A stretch of DNA of 64,000 nucleotides. Origin: an uncultured Lachnospiraceae bacterium (GTDB lineage Bacteria > Bacillota > Clostridia > Lachnospirales > Lachnospiraceae). Each line of letters opens with the position of its first letter. Position 1 is the first letter of the stretch. The stretch is from assembly GCA_910577165.1 (NCBI GenBank), contig CAJTLX010000006.1, forward strand, positions 1 through 64,000. Direction: 5' to 3'. Below are positions 43,752 to 53,900 of this stretch, piece after piece. A program made the position numbers and the translations under genes. The notes below the pieces were generated by a model that saw only the letters and a program-made list of their open reading frames with translations, was not told the DNA's origin and made no database searches.

Positions 43752-44750
43752 TTAACCCTCTGACAGCGGATTATTTTCAAGATACTGATACAGAAAACTT
43801 AAAATTTCTATTGTGCAGTCCACCACCCGATTATGCGCATATTTTCGGTTTGTGGAAAAATTTCCAAAATATCCCCAGGGGTCTTTTATCTGTGGTCCAT
43901 AATCCCAAAGTCCGCGCGCATTTTGATTCTCAAGCAGCCATTTTACCACATGAGAAAGATAGCGCGATCCCCCCTGAAACTGATTGATAAAATTAAATGC
44001 ATGAAACCACCTTCTCGTCTTGCGCCCAATAAACTCCTCCGGCAATTTTTCCGGACACTCCGCCCAGAAATATCCGTTGTGGTATGCATTCTCCCCAAGA
44101 TGACAAAGCATCGCCTCCTCGATCCCCTCCCCAAGTTCTGTTCTGCGCTTTAATAAAAGCCCCGGCTGCATTGGCACAAGCCTTGCCTCACGTGTTAAAA
44201 ACACTTCATGCTGTGCCGCGCAGTCGCGCTCATAGGAATATTGCCCATCCTGATAAGCACATCCCACAATGTAGTTCCACTGGGCAAAAGTATTGTCACA
44301 GAGCGGATTGTACGGGCGAATGGACTCAAGTGACTCGCATATTTCTGCCGTCTGCCAGGGGTTGGCACGCTCATTTTTCTCAAAAGGCTTCGCCGGAATT
44401 TCTCCGGTTAAAATTCCTTCCAAATATTCATTTGCAAGCATTAGAATATCCCGGTCATCATAGGTAAGTCCAAGATAGAGGCAGCGTCTTATCGCAACCT
44501 GGGAGGTTGGAAATAATTTTTTCACGCTGTAATCTTTTGAGCGAAATGCTCCCCATCCCCCCTGTGTATCCTGCTCATGATAAAGCTGCTCCACAATATC
44601 ACTGTGCAAAAATTTTTCGTGCAGCTGCAAAAACTGCTCCGTATTCGGAGCCTCCCCAATAAACTGCAATACTCGGTGCCTGACCGCAGGATATTCGCAG
44701 AAATCATACAGTTTCATCGCAGTCTGATCCAATAATTCTCTTGTAAGCAT
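43752..44750 (-). CDS. Hypothetical protein, probable alpha/alpha-barrel fold
   Basis: 332 residues from the ATG at 44750 (GGAGGA upstream). It is helical throughout, with GGWGAF, NPWQTAEICESLESIRPYN and NARGLWDYG, similar in style to prenyltransferase/squalene-cyclase-like toroids and to the protein at 21276-22334. No catalytic motif is recognised and no signal peptide is present. Its position after the xylan genes suggests a glycan or metabolite role, but that is context only. Confidence 0.6.
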   Translation of the reverse strand: MLTRELLDQTAMKLYDFCEYPAVRHRVLQFIGEAPNTEQFLQLHEKFLHSDIVEQLYHEQDTQGGWGAFRSKDYSVKKLFPTSQVAIRRCLYLGLTYDDRDILMLANEYLEGILTGEIPAKPFEKNERANPWQTAEICESLESIRPYNPLCDNTFAQWNYIVGCAYQDGQYSYERDCAAQHEVFLTREARLVPMQPGLLLKRRTELGEGIEEAMLCHLGENAYHNGYFWAECPEKLPEEFIGRKTRRWFHAFNFINQFQGGSRYLSHVVKWLLENQNARGLWDYGPQIKDPWGYFGNFSTNRKYAHNRVVDCTIEILSFLYQYLENNPLSEG

Positions 44751-44995
44751 TTTTCTATCTTCCTCCAAGTTTCCCTTCTCCCTTCTAAAAATACAATAAA
44801 TTAAAACTTCATCCCCGTTTTCCTATCCCTCTTTGTAAAAATAACCAGCTATCCTTACCACACTGAATTTCCCCTCCATAATTAACAAAAAACAAAATAT
44901 GTTTATACAAATAATATATTATATCTTTACTGTTTATTATAGCAGTTCATGGCAATATTTGCAATCAATATATAATTTAAGAAGCAATGCGGGCG

Positions 44996-45024
44996 TTGAC
45001 TTCAAACGGCAAAACGGGTATAAT
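44996..45024 (+). promoter_or_regulatory. Promoter of the histidine phosphatase gene
   Basis: TTGACT (44996-45001), 17 bases, TATAAT (45019-45024), about 38 bases before the ATG. The rest of the 44751-45061 gap is A+T-rich and holds nothing else I recognise. Confidence 0.75.
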
Positions 45025-45061
45025 ACATCCAGTAAACAGACTGGACTACAAGGAGTTACCT

Positions 45062-45685
45062 ATGAAACTTTTACTTATCCGCCATGGAGAAACCGACTGG
45101 AATATTGAAAAACGCATCCAGGGAAGCACGGATATTCCATTAAATGAAAACGGACACACACAGGCTATCACACTTGCCAACACGCTCTCTCTTCGTCCTG
45201 TGCCGATCTCTGCACTTTATACCAGCCCTCTCACCCGCGCAGCGCAGACAGCACAGGTAATTGCGGACAGGCTCTCCCTTCCCTGCCAAAAAGTCAATGA
45301 TCTGCGCGAAATAGAATTCGGACTATGGGAGGGACTTCGCTGGGACGAGGTAAAAGTTCGATTTCCAGAAGAATTTGCCGTCTGGTATAAAAACCGCCGT
45401 GATACCCGTCCGCCTAAGGGAGAATCCTACCTCGATCTGCTAAAGCGTCTGGTTCCGGCACTAAAAGGGCTGATACTAAAGAATAAAGACAAGGGCGACC
45501 TTGCAGCAGTTACACACAGTGCCTGTATTATGTCGTTCCTCTCCCAGCTTTATAATACTCCACTTCACGAGATGGCCAAACGCTACCCGCTCACTAATAC
45601 CGCCATCGTAGAAATCGAGGCAGAGCAAATTCTATCCGCAACTATAAACTTAAAACAGCATATGCCCGCACAGTGCCCGGAATAA
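45062..45685 (+). CDS. Histidine phosphatase (phosphoglycerate-mutase-like)
   Basis: 207 residues from the ATG at 45062 (AAGGAG upstream). The RHGE motif (LLIRHGETDWN, catalytic His8) and the second conserved region (EIEFGLWEG, then VTHSACIM with the second His) mark the two-His phosphatase superfamily. Size fits cobalamin/alpha-ribazole phosphatase or GpmB-like enzymes. The substrate is not determined. It stands alone with its own promoter. Confidence 0.9.
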   Translation: MKLLLIRHGETDWNIEKRIQGSTDIPLNENGHTQAITLANTLSLRPVPISALYTSPLTRAAQTAQVIADRLSLPCQKVNDLREIEFGLWEGLRWDEVKVRFPEEFAVWYKNRRDTRPPKGESYLDLLKRLVPALKGLILKNKDKGDLAAVTHSACIMSFLSQLYNTPLHEMAKRYPLTNTAIVEIEAEQILSATINLKQHMPAQCPE

Positions 45686-45727
45686 ATTTGTGGAGGACAT
45701 ACGCGGAACTAAAAATAGGAAAGTATT

Positions 45728-46469
45728 ATGTACTATATTGCAATCTGTGAGGACAATGCCCCACAGCGCGACTACGAAGAAATGCTGATCAAACGCTGGG
45801 CGAAAAACCGAAAATCCTTCCACTACCCAAACAGCAACACACTCATTCTCTCCCATACCAACGAAAAGCTTCTGCTTGGACATAAAACTGCGATCGTCGG
45901 AAAAATGGAACGGGCAAACCGACCTTTATCAAATTTTTATGTCGGCTTTACGATCCTACAGAAGGCTCTTTCAGGACTTCAATCTTTTTTCCTTCTCCAT
46001 TGCCGAAAATGTGGCAGCAAACATCAATTATGATGCGCCGCGCGTTGAGAACTGTGTGTGCAAGGCAGGATTTAGCGAGAGACTTTCCACCATGCCGGAA
46101 GGAATCCAGATAAATCTTTATCAGCTGGAAGAGAATGGTGTTGAGATCTCTGGCGGGGAGGCGCAGAAACTTACCATTGCAAGAGCACTCTACAAGGATG
46201 CTCCATGGGTTATTTTGGATGAGCCAACCTCGGCACTCAACCCTGTTTCCAAATATGAAATTTATCGGCATTTCGACAAGCTGGTAGAGGAAAAATTTTC
46301 CCTTTATATCTCGCATCGTATGTCAAGCTGCCGCTTTTGCGACCAGATCTATGTTTTTGATAACGGAACAATTGTTCAGCGGAGAAGTCATGAGGAGCTA
46401 ATCGCAAAGAAGAACGGACTTTACTATAAACTCTGGAATGCTCAGGCGCAATACTATAATGTTTCCTAA
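45728..46469 (+). pseudogene. Chimera of a response-regulator start and a damaged ABC-exporter ATPase domain
   Basis: The first 28 codons (MYYIAICEDNAPQRDYEEML) are the start of a LytTR-type response regulator. The frame then runs into GHKTAIVGK, the region before an ABC Walker A. The Walker A and helix (GTGKPTFIKFLCRLYDPTEG) are found in a second frame and FQDFNLFSFSIAENV in a third. At least two frame changes and a deletion of about 25 residues lie in the first 150 bases. The remainder (signature SGGEAQ, Walker B VILDEPTSALNP) is open to 46469. It has no membrane domain. It is a relic of a peptide exporter joined to a regulator by deletion. Confidence 0.75.
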
Positions 46470-46510
46470 AAATAGAAAGTCCAAATTTTTAGAAAGCTTT
46501 CGGAAAAGAA

Positions 46511-46539
46511 TTGACTTTTACAAACTTTTTTCCTATAAT
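46511..46539 (+). promoter_or_regulatory. Promoter of the HD-GYP gene
   Basis: TTGACT (46511-46516), 17 bases, TATAAT (46534-46539), about 50 bases before the ATG at 46592. Confidence 0.75.
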
Positions 46540-46591
46540 AGGTAGTATGAAATTTTAGCAGCAAGATTTCTTACGATAGGAGAATTTGATT

Positions 46592-47803
46592 ATGAAAAGG
46601 ATCAGGATTTTAACAAGTCAGGCTACGCCCGGCATGGTGATCTCGGATGATGTATATACAACAGCCAATCAGCTTATTATCCCTGCTGGCACCACTATTT
46701 CCAATAAAGTCATCACGAGGTTAAAATTTTATTCCATCCACCAGATTACCGTAACTGTAGAAGACAATGTGGAGGTGCCAGAGGCAGTAGAGATGCCCGG
46801 GACATTAAAGGAGGCTACTGCTACCCCAGCCCCAGCACCCGCCCCTTCCTCCCCACAGCCAAAGCCGTTCGTGCCGCCCACCGTCTCCACGCCCCCTGCG
46901 CCCTCCTCTTTTCCGCAAGAAACACAGATGTACTCCGAGAAGGTCAAAAATACACCGGAGTTCAAGGCGTTTTCCTCCCGCGTGGAATATTCGACGGATC
47001 ATCTGCGCCGTCAGGTTCTGGATATTGTAAAAAATAATGTGCCTATCACCGAAGATGAACTTCTTGCAGATATCAGCGATATCTTAAAAAATGCGCGCAA
47101 TGGTATGCATGTCTTTGATATGCTACATAGTATGCGCGATTTTGACGATGAGATCTATCTGCACTCAATCAATGTCGCACTGATCTCCAATGTGTTAGGC
47201 CGCTGGATGAATTTTACCGATCGTGAACTTGACACACTGACATTGTGTGGTCTGCTCCACGATATCGGAAAACTTTTGATCCCTCCGGAAATTATTAAAA
47301 AACCGACCGCGCTCAGCGACACAGAACATGAAACACTGATGACTCACCCGCTGCGCGGCTACAATATTCTGCGCGGACAGAAAGCAAATATCCATGTTCA
47401 AATGTCTGCCATGATGCACCATGAGCGCTGTGACGGATCGGGTTACCCTCTAGGCATCAAGGGCGATCAAATTGATCGTTTTGCCAAGATCGTTATGGTT
47501 GCCGATGTCTATGAGGCAATGACAGCGGCAAGGCTCTACCGTGGTCCGCTCTGCCCATTTGAGGTTATCAGTATCTTTGAATCCGAAGGGCTTGCAAAAT
47601 TTGATACGCGCACGGTCATGACATTTTTAGAGCATGTAAACCAAACCTATCTAAATAATAATGTACGTTTAAGCGACCAGTCGGAGGGCGTGATTATTAT
47701 GATGAACCGCACAAGCCTTTCCCGTCCGGTGATCCAAGTTGGAGGAAATCGCTTTGTTGATCTTTCAAGAGAACATGATCTTTATATTGAAGCAATTTTA
47801 TAA
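46592..47803 (+). CDS. HD-GYP-domain phosphodiesterase, probably cyclic-di-GMP specific
   Basis: 403 residues from the ATG at 46592 (AGGAGA upstream). The N-terminal 60 residues are a small beta domain, then a Pro/Ala-rich linker (about 68-110), then an HD-GYP domain with the metal-binding HD in LLHDIGKL, HH in MMHHERCDGSGYPLGIKGDQI (GYP-type loop) and VADVYEAMT. All key residues seem intact, so hydrolysis of cyclic-di-GMP is likely. No membrane segment or receiver domain. Confidence 0.9.
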   Translation: MKRIRILTSQATPGMVISDDVYTTANQLIIPAGTTISNKVITRLKFYSIHQITVTVEDNVEVPEAVEMPGTLKEATATPAPAPAPSSPQPKPFVPPTVSTPPAPSSFPQETQMYSEKVKNTPEFKAFSSRVEYSTDHLRRQVLDIVKNNVPITEDELLADISDILKNARNGMHVFDMLHSMRDFDDEIYLHSINVALISNVLGRWMNFTDRELDTLTLCGLLHDIGKLLIPPEIIKKPTALSDTEHETLMTHPLRGYNILRGQKANIHVQMSAMMHHERCDGSGYPLGIKGDQIDRFAKIVMVADVYEAMTAARLYRGPLCPFEVISIFESEGLAKFDTRTVMTFLEHVNQTYLNNNVRLSDQSEGVIIMMNRTSLSRPVIQVGGNRFVDLSREHDLYIEAIL

Positions 47804-47817
47804 TTAATATCAAATGT

Positions 47818-47859
47818 CTGCGGCAGATCGCTTTATCAATAAGCTTTCTGCCGCAGTTT
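47818..47859 (+). terminator. Terminator of the HD-GYP gene
   Basis: CTGCGGCAGA and TCTGCCGCAG form a ten-base stem, followed by TTTAATTTT. Confidence 0.8.
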
Positions 47860-47990
47860 AATTTTATTTAAATATTATTTTCCTTTTTTCCCAATTAAAA
47901 AAGAGTACCAAAACCAGGCAGGAAGATTATTCTCCCCGCCACTTACCGTAAATTGTGATCTCAGAAGTTAGATAGTTCTAACTTCCCACC

Positions 47991-49289
47991 CTAACCTACT
48001 TTAAGTTTAAATTTTTGTACTGCCTTCATATCCTCAGAATCCACTTTTTCCATATCTGCGCCAAGATCGCGCATCTTCTGTTCAAAGCTCTCATACCCGC
48101 GCTCTACATATCGGATCTGTTCTATTGTGGTATACCCCTCCGCTACCAGTCCAGCAATCACCAAAGCCGCACCTGCGCGCAGATCCGGCGCGACAACACT
48201 CGCCCCCGTTAATTCCGCAACACCATTGACGATCGCGTTGTTGCCCTCAACTTTAATATTGGTACCCATACGCGCCAGTTCGTCCACATATTTAAATCGA
48301 TTCTCGTAGATCCCCTCCGTAATAATGCTCGTACCCGCGCAGATCGCCAAAAGAGTGGTCATCTGCGGCTGCATATCTGTCGGGAAACCCGGATATGGCA
48401 AAGTCTTTATCTGTGTAGCTCCCAAACGTTTTGTCGCCACAACGCGAATGGCATCATCAAACTCTTCCACCTCCGCCCCCAGCTCCACAAGCTTCGCTGT
48501 CAACGCCTCCATATGGCGCGGGATCACATTGCGCACGGTCACATCACCCTTTGTCGCCGCCGTAGCAATCATAAAAGTACCAGCTTCGATCTGATCCGGA
48601 ATAATAGAATATGTACTGCTGTGGAGTTTTGGTACGCCGACAATGCGAATCACATCCGTACCGGCACCCTTTATCTTTGCCCCCATACTGTTCAGGAAAT
48701 TTGCCACATCCACCACATGTGGTTCCTTCGCAGAATTTTCAATAATCGTCTGCCCCTCCGCCATCACCGCTGCCATCATAATATTGATTGTGGCACCGAC
48801 ACTCGCCATATCAAGATAAATATGATTCCCGACTAAATCAACTGCCTCCGCCTCAATCATGCCATGCTGAATGCGAACATTCGCGCCGAGTGCCTCGAAA
48901 CCCTTGATATGCTGGTCAATCGGGCGGCTCCCAATATCGCATCCCCCCGGAAGCAAAACATGGGCACTCTTGTATTTGCCGAGCAATGCCCCCAATAAAT
49001 AATAGGAACCTCTTATCTTTCGAACAGAATCATTCGCCACAACAATCGTGTTGATTGTCCCGCCGTTAATCCGCACACAATGACGGTCAACGCGCTCTAC
49101 CATCGCTCCGATCCCGGATATCGCCTGCAAGAGGATATCAATATCCCGGATATCCGGAAGATTCTCCACCGTCACCGTCTCATCCGCCATCACTGCTGCC
49201 GCTAAGATCCCTAACGCAGCATTTTTTGCTCCACTCACCCAAATCTCTCCCGCCAGTGCTTTTCCACCCTTTATAATATATTGATCCAT
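47991..49289 (-). CDS. murA: UDP-N-acetylglucosamine 1-carboxyvinyltransferase
   Basis: 432 residues. MurA transfers enolpyruvate to UDP-GlcNAc, the first committed step of peptidoglycan synthesis in the cytosol. Signatures are GAKNAALGILAA (Lys22, Asn23), the PEP/fosfomycin-reactive Cys117 in LLPGGCDIGSRPID, and TGYPGFPTDMQPQ-type PGFPTDMQPQ near residue 305. Length and motif spacing are normal. Many Firmicutes have two MurA paralogues; this window shows one and cannot tell which. Confidence 0.95.
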   Translation of the reverse strand: MDQYIIKGGKALAGEIWVSGAKNAALGILAAAVMADETVTVENLPDIRDIDILLQAISGIGAMVERVDRHCVRINGGTINTIVVANDSVRKIRGSYYLLGALLGKYKSAHVLLPGGCDIGSRPIDQHIKGFEALGANVRIQHGMIEAEAVDLVGNHIYLDMASVGATINIMMAAVMAEGQTIIENSAKEPHVVDVANFLNSMGAKIKGAGTDVIRIVGVPKLHSSTYSIIPDQIEAGTFMIATAATKGDVTVRNVIPRHMEALTAKLVELGAEVEEFDDAIRVVATKRLGATQIKTLPYPGFPTDMQPQMTTLLAICAGTSIITEGIYENRFKYVDELARMGTNIKVEGNNAIVNGVAELTGASVVAPDLRAGAALVIAGLVAEGYTTIEQIRYVERGYESFEQKMRDLGADMEKVDSEDMKAVQKFKLKVG

Positions 49290-49447
49290 ATTTAATTATC
49301 TCCAATCTATCGCAGTCCCACTGACTGCTCCCTCCCTAAGTGCTCCCAATACGCACCCCTCTTCAAATCAAAACACCCCGTATCTTCCATTATAACACAA
49401 AGCCGCCATTTGTAAACAGGAAACTTTGGGTTTCGTCGCAGAATCAT

Positions 49448-49945
49448 CTATATAAGTTGATTTCTCATCATTTCCGCTAAATTTTCGATGGAAATTCCTT
49501 CCACATCGAATACAATATCTGCATATTTCTCATAGAGAGGGCAACGTTCCTCATAAAGCTGAGCAAAACTTTGATCCGGTCTCATTGCAATTCCACGCTG
49601 TTTTGCATCCCCGACTCTCTCCTTGATCTCCTTTAGCGAAAGCCTAAGATATATTACTGTTCCTATCTCTTTTAAATGTTCCATCGCCCGCGCAGAATAC
49701 ACCGCACTGCCACCGGTCGCAATCACTGTATTTTTTGCCTCTATCCCGGCATTTACTTCCCCCTCAATGGCAAGAAAACCGTCAAGTCCCTCCCGCTCAA
49801 TCAGCTCGCATAAAAGCATCCCCTCCCTCTCCTGTATTAAAAGGTCAGAGTCTAAAAAGCGCATCCCAAAGATTTTTGCAAGTACAACACCGAGTGTACT
49901 TTTTCCCGCCCCCGGCATCCCAATCAATATAATATTATTGTCCAT
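49448..49945 (-). CDS. aroK: Shikimate kinase
   Basis: 165 residues. Walker A GMPGAGKST, shikimate-binding DSD (LDSDLLIQ), IATGGSAVY (normally GGG) and the lid Arg in RCPLYEKYAD fit shikimate kinase. It phosphorylates shikimate in the chorismate pathway. The ATG directly follows the stop of the flavin reductase gene (TAAATG), so the two are translationally coupled. The Gly-to-Ser change in the GGG turn is a small deviation; a related small-molecule kinase remains possible. Confidence 0.75.
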   Translation of the reverse strand: MDNNIILIGMPGAGKSTLGVVLAKIFGMRFLDSDLLIQEREGMLLCELIEREGLDGFLAIEGEVNAGIEAKNTVIATGGSAVYSARAMEHLKEIGTVIYLRLSLKEIKERVGDAKQRGIAMRPDQSFAQLYEERCPLYEKYADIVFDVEGISIENLAEMMRNQLI

Positions 49946-50515
49946 TTATCTTTTTCCCTTCTTTTTTACAGAATATCCAAAACTTCCGAGCAGTTCCCCC
50001 AGCCTGTAATATTCCCCGTGCGAGTAGACCACGGGTTCAGCGCGGCTTAAATCAAATTTCCCATTATTTTCCAAATACTTTTTATCAACATGCACACCAA
50101 GCACCTCACTAAGAAACATATCATGTGAACCCAAATGCAGGATCTCTTTTACCCGGCATTCCATGTTAACCGGGGACTGCACAATTAACGGAGCTCTGAC
50201 ATAGGCAGCGGGTGCGGCACTAAGACCGGTTTCCTTAAATTTATCCACATCCCTTCCGGACTTTACCCCGCAATAATCACAGGCACGGGCGAGTGTTTTT
50301 GTTGTTAAGTTTACTACAAATTCCTTTGTCCGCGCGATCATCCCGTAGGAAAAACGCTCCGGGCGCACAGAAATCGAGAGCATCGGCGGATTGGTACAGA
50401 CTGTTCCCGTCCACGCCACGGTGATAATATTATATTTTTCTTCCTCCGCACAGCTTACCATCACAACCGGAAGGGGATAGAGCATATTGCCCGCCTTCCA
50501 TAATTCTTTCTCCAT
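49946..50515 (-). CDS. Flavin reductase-like FMN-binding protein
   Basis: 189 residues. The FMN-binding split-barrel domain shows YPLPVVMVSC, NIITVAWTGTVCTNPPMLSISVRP and EFVVNL, typical of flavin reductase-like proteins. It probably binds FMN and acts as an NAD(P)H:flavin oxidoreductase or partner in an oxygen-sensitive reaction. It precedes and is coupled to aroK. Substrate unknown. Confidence 0.88.
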   Translation of the reverse strand: MEKELWKAGNMLYPLPVVMVSCAEEEKYNIITVAWTGTVCTNPPMLSISVRPERFSYGMIARTKEFVVNLTTKTLARACDYCGVKSGRDVDKFKETGLSAAPAAYVRAPLIVQSPVNMECRVKEILHLGSHDMFLSEVLGVHVDKKYLENNGKFDLSRAEPVVYSHGEYYRLGELLGSFGYSVKKKGKR

Positions 50516-50940
50516 TCTCTTTCAGGCAACCATCCACCGCTGGATTTTTGCCCTCCTCCTTATTTTTATATGGCTTTTCCCCTATATATTTTAACCTAAA
50601 CGGACAAGTCCATCACTTTAATCAAAACGAACAGAAAGCCCCCACTTCTAAAGTGGCGGGAGCGCGTCACCAAACAATGATAATTCCCCATAATAAAAAA
50701 TAATACCGAAAAGCCTGCTCATTATAGCACGATTCTTCTTTAAATACCAGCCCTTTTTTTGAATCTGTAAAAATAGGGAAGTTATGCCTTCCGGGTACCG
50801 GAAAAATATTCCGCAAAAAAATCCGGAGTCCACGGTAGAGATGGAATAAATTTAAGTAGGGGAAAGTTTTCCCCTACTTAACGTATAAAATCTTCCCCTA
50901 AGAACTATTTTTCTATGCGCGCTTATGCGGTTGCAAGATC
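50516..50940. other. Gap with hairpins, no gene recognised
   Basis: About 425 bases between the flavin reductase start and the alpha-mannosidase stop. It has a CCACTT/AAGTGG hairpin near 50642 and the terminator at 50853-50880. The only ORF (50648-50833) lacks ribosome site and protein-like composition. Confidence 0.5.
50853..50880 (-). terminator. Terminator of the alpha-mannosidase gene
   Basis: TAAGTAGGGGAAA and TTTCCCCTACTTA (12-13 base stem, minimal loop), about 60 bases after the mannosidase stop. Confidence 0.7.
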
Positions 50941-53900
50941 TTAATTTACTTTTTGCAGGCGCAAAGTTTTGATTTCAAATGCGCGAAAGGCAAGGTGGAG
51001 GACTGGCAAATTCTCTTTTCCTTCCGATAACAGTGTTTTTTCTTCCTCCAACATATTGCACTCCCAAATTTTTCCAACTGGCAGTTCAATCTTAATCTCC
51101 GCATTTACCGCAGCTCCCGCCGCCTCATAAAGCCGGAAGATCACATCCCCACTTCCATCTTCAGCCGGTTTCATTGCTTCTAAAATTATATTTTTAGGGA
51201 GGATACTTACCGCTTCAAATGCAGGAATACTGCCCTCTATCACAAATGGCTCAACATTGAACTCATACCCCTGACGAACCACATCGGACTCGATAAAGCT
51301 TCCCTCCCATGCATACAACGCGTAGGCAAAATGCTGCATCCCGTTGTCCGCGCGTGCCGGGGAAGTCGAGGCGCGCAAAAGTGTTAGCTCCATATCATTT
51401 TTATTCGCGCTGATACCGTATTTACTGTTGTTTAACAGTGCCGCGCCATGACTTTCGTCACACAGTGCCGTATAGCGATGGTTGCAGACCTCGAAGCGAT
51501 CTTTATCATACTGCCTTGAGCGGTGCGTTGGACGTTTTACATAGCCAAACTGAATCTCATGCCTTGCGTTTTCCGTATGCACATCCACGGGAAAACTGAC
51601 CTTCAACAGGCGATGCATTTCCCGCCATTCTATTTTTGTATCAAATTCCAGCCGTTCTCCTTCCGCTCCCAAGCAAATTCTCTGGGTGTACTCTGATTTT
51701 CCAATTTTCCCCTTTACCTCAAGAACCGCCAAAAGTCCCTGATCTAAGATCGAGATCCCCTCTACTTTGGCAAATTCCGGTGCTTCCTCGCGGTAATTGG
51801 AATCGATATCCCAAGCGTCATAGGCTCTTGGCTGGTCACGGTAGAGGCGAAGCTGGTTCATCTCCCCCGCGGAAATTTCCCTTCCTGAAGCTTTCATCAC
51901 AAAGGAAATTACTTGCCCCGCCCCGTCAATCCAGACGGCAATTTTTCCGTTTTCGATGCGGTATCCCTCCCCCTCTTTTACGATTGTTGCCGGGAAGAGG
52001 TTTTCTTCTTTCTTATCGCAATGATCACTCGGAAGCAGACTTACTGCCCCGCAGGACGGAAGGGATACCAATGCCACAACGCCCTTCTTTAATTTTTGTA
52101 CTGGCACACTCACACCTTCAATGGTCCTCGCGCCGCTTTGATATTCCTCAGGCAATAGAACCACCGCTTTGCGCGCAAAGGAGAGCGAATTAAAAATACT
52201 GATTCCTTCTTTATCTTTAAGCAAACTCTCCGCCTCATTGCGCGCTATCTGCAGGGCTTCCTCCTGCAATGCTTGCTGGCAGACCTCCGCCTCCTTATAC
52301 ACTCTCTCGATGGAGGAACCCGGAAGGATATCGTGGAATTGATGAAACAGAAGCGTTTTCCAAAGCTTGTCCGCTCTGGCTAAATCATAGGAACCTCCCG
52401 CCATGGATAATAAACTTCCAAAAAATTCCATTTCATGCAGAAGAATTTCGTTTCTGCGGTTATATTTTTTGATTGCCGCCTGAGAAGTGTAGGTTCCCCG
52501 GTGAGCGGAAAAATACAATTCCCCGACATAGGTGTGATCTGGTCCGCCCTCTTCTTCCATCCAGTGGAAAAATTCTTCCGGTGAACCCATTTTCACGCGC
52601 GGGCATCCTTCAAGATCTTTTTCGCGAAGCACATATTCTATATGATCCCTGGCAGGTCCTCCGCCCCCGTCGCCATAGCCGAACGGGAAGAGAAAGGCAT
52701 CCAGATCTTCTTTTTGCGCGCGGTTTTTAAATGTGCGGCAAATTTCTCCCGGATCGGTCTGGTAAGTATAACTGGTCGGCAAAAAGGAAGTGATCTTTGT
52801 GCCGTCCAATCCCTCCCAGTAAAAATAATGGTACGGAAAACGCTCCCCGCCATTATAGCTCCAGAATATTTTCTGTGTTACCATATATGGTACATCACAG
52901 CCCATCAAGATCTGCGGAAGTGCAGCGGAATAGCCAAAGGAGTCCGGCAGCCAGAGGACATGACTGTCCACAGAAAACATTTCCTTAAAATAGCGTTTTC
53001 CGTGGAGGATCTGGCGGATCAAGGACTCTCCGCCCGTAATATTGGTATCCGGCTCCACCCACATCGCGCCGTCCGCGATCCATCTTCCCTCACGGATCGC
53101 CACCCTGATTTTTTCAAACAATTCCGGATAATCTCTGCGGCAGATCTCATAGGCGGCAGGCTGGCTCTGAATATAACAGTAGTCCGGATACTCCTCCAAA
53201 AGACGGAGCTGCGCGGCAAAGGTTCTTGCAGTTTTGCGTCTGGTTTCCGCGACCGGCCAAAGCCATGCCAAATCAATATGCGCATTGCCCACGGCCCAAA
53301 ACTGCGGCATGGTGGAACCATTTTTTGCAAGGAGTGCCCCTTTAAGTGCCTCCCTTGCTTTTTTGTAGTCCGAAAGCCTTCCCTCCGCGTCCTGCTCAAA
53401 TTCCACTTCCTTTGTAAACTGCTTTAGAGTGGCGGCAATTTTCGCCGCGCGCAAACTCTCCTGATCAAGATCCTGCAATAAATTCCACAGAGTCATCACA
53501 TCCATATAAAGCTGATAGACTTCCTCGCGCCAAATGCCAAATGTGGAAGTGCCAAGCTGCCTTCTATCCCCATTTTTTTTGACCTTCTTAAAAGGATTAC
53601 TTTCCGGTAGCACAGGACCTGTCGCGTTGGATCCGCTGCCCGGATAATCATGACCCGCGTAAGTTTCCATTGCAATATGATAGCTGCTTCCCGATTTTGC
53701 ATTTACGGCGATGGTATTGTCCACCAGATAATGGTGCGCCTTCGCAACCCACTCCGCCCGGTATGTACCAAATTCTTTCCCGTTGACAAAGAGCGTGGAT
53801 TCCCAGCTTGGCTTTAAGTCAAGCACAATTCGCTCTCCCTCCGCTTTTTTGGGCAGAAGAATATCCCCCAAAAACCAGCAGTATTCCCAGGCTTCCCCCC

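Noticed and set aside
46729..46965. Antisense ORF rich in Gly and Ala opposite the HD-GYP gene
   Set aside because: It is the shadow of the Pro/Ala linker of the HD-GYP protein. No ribosome site or independent motif.
52642..53427. Plus-strand ORF of 261 codons opposite the GH38 gene
   Set aside because: Shadow of a strongly coding minus-strand gene; composition rich in Arg, Pro and Ser without motifs.
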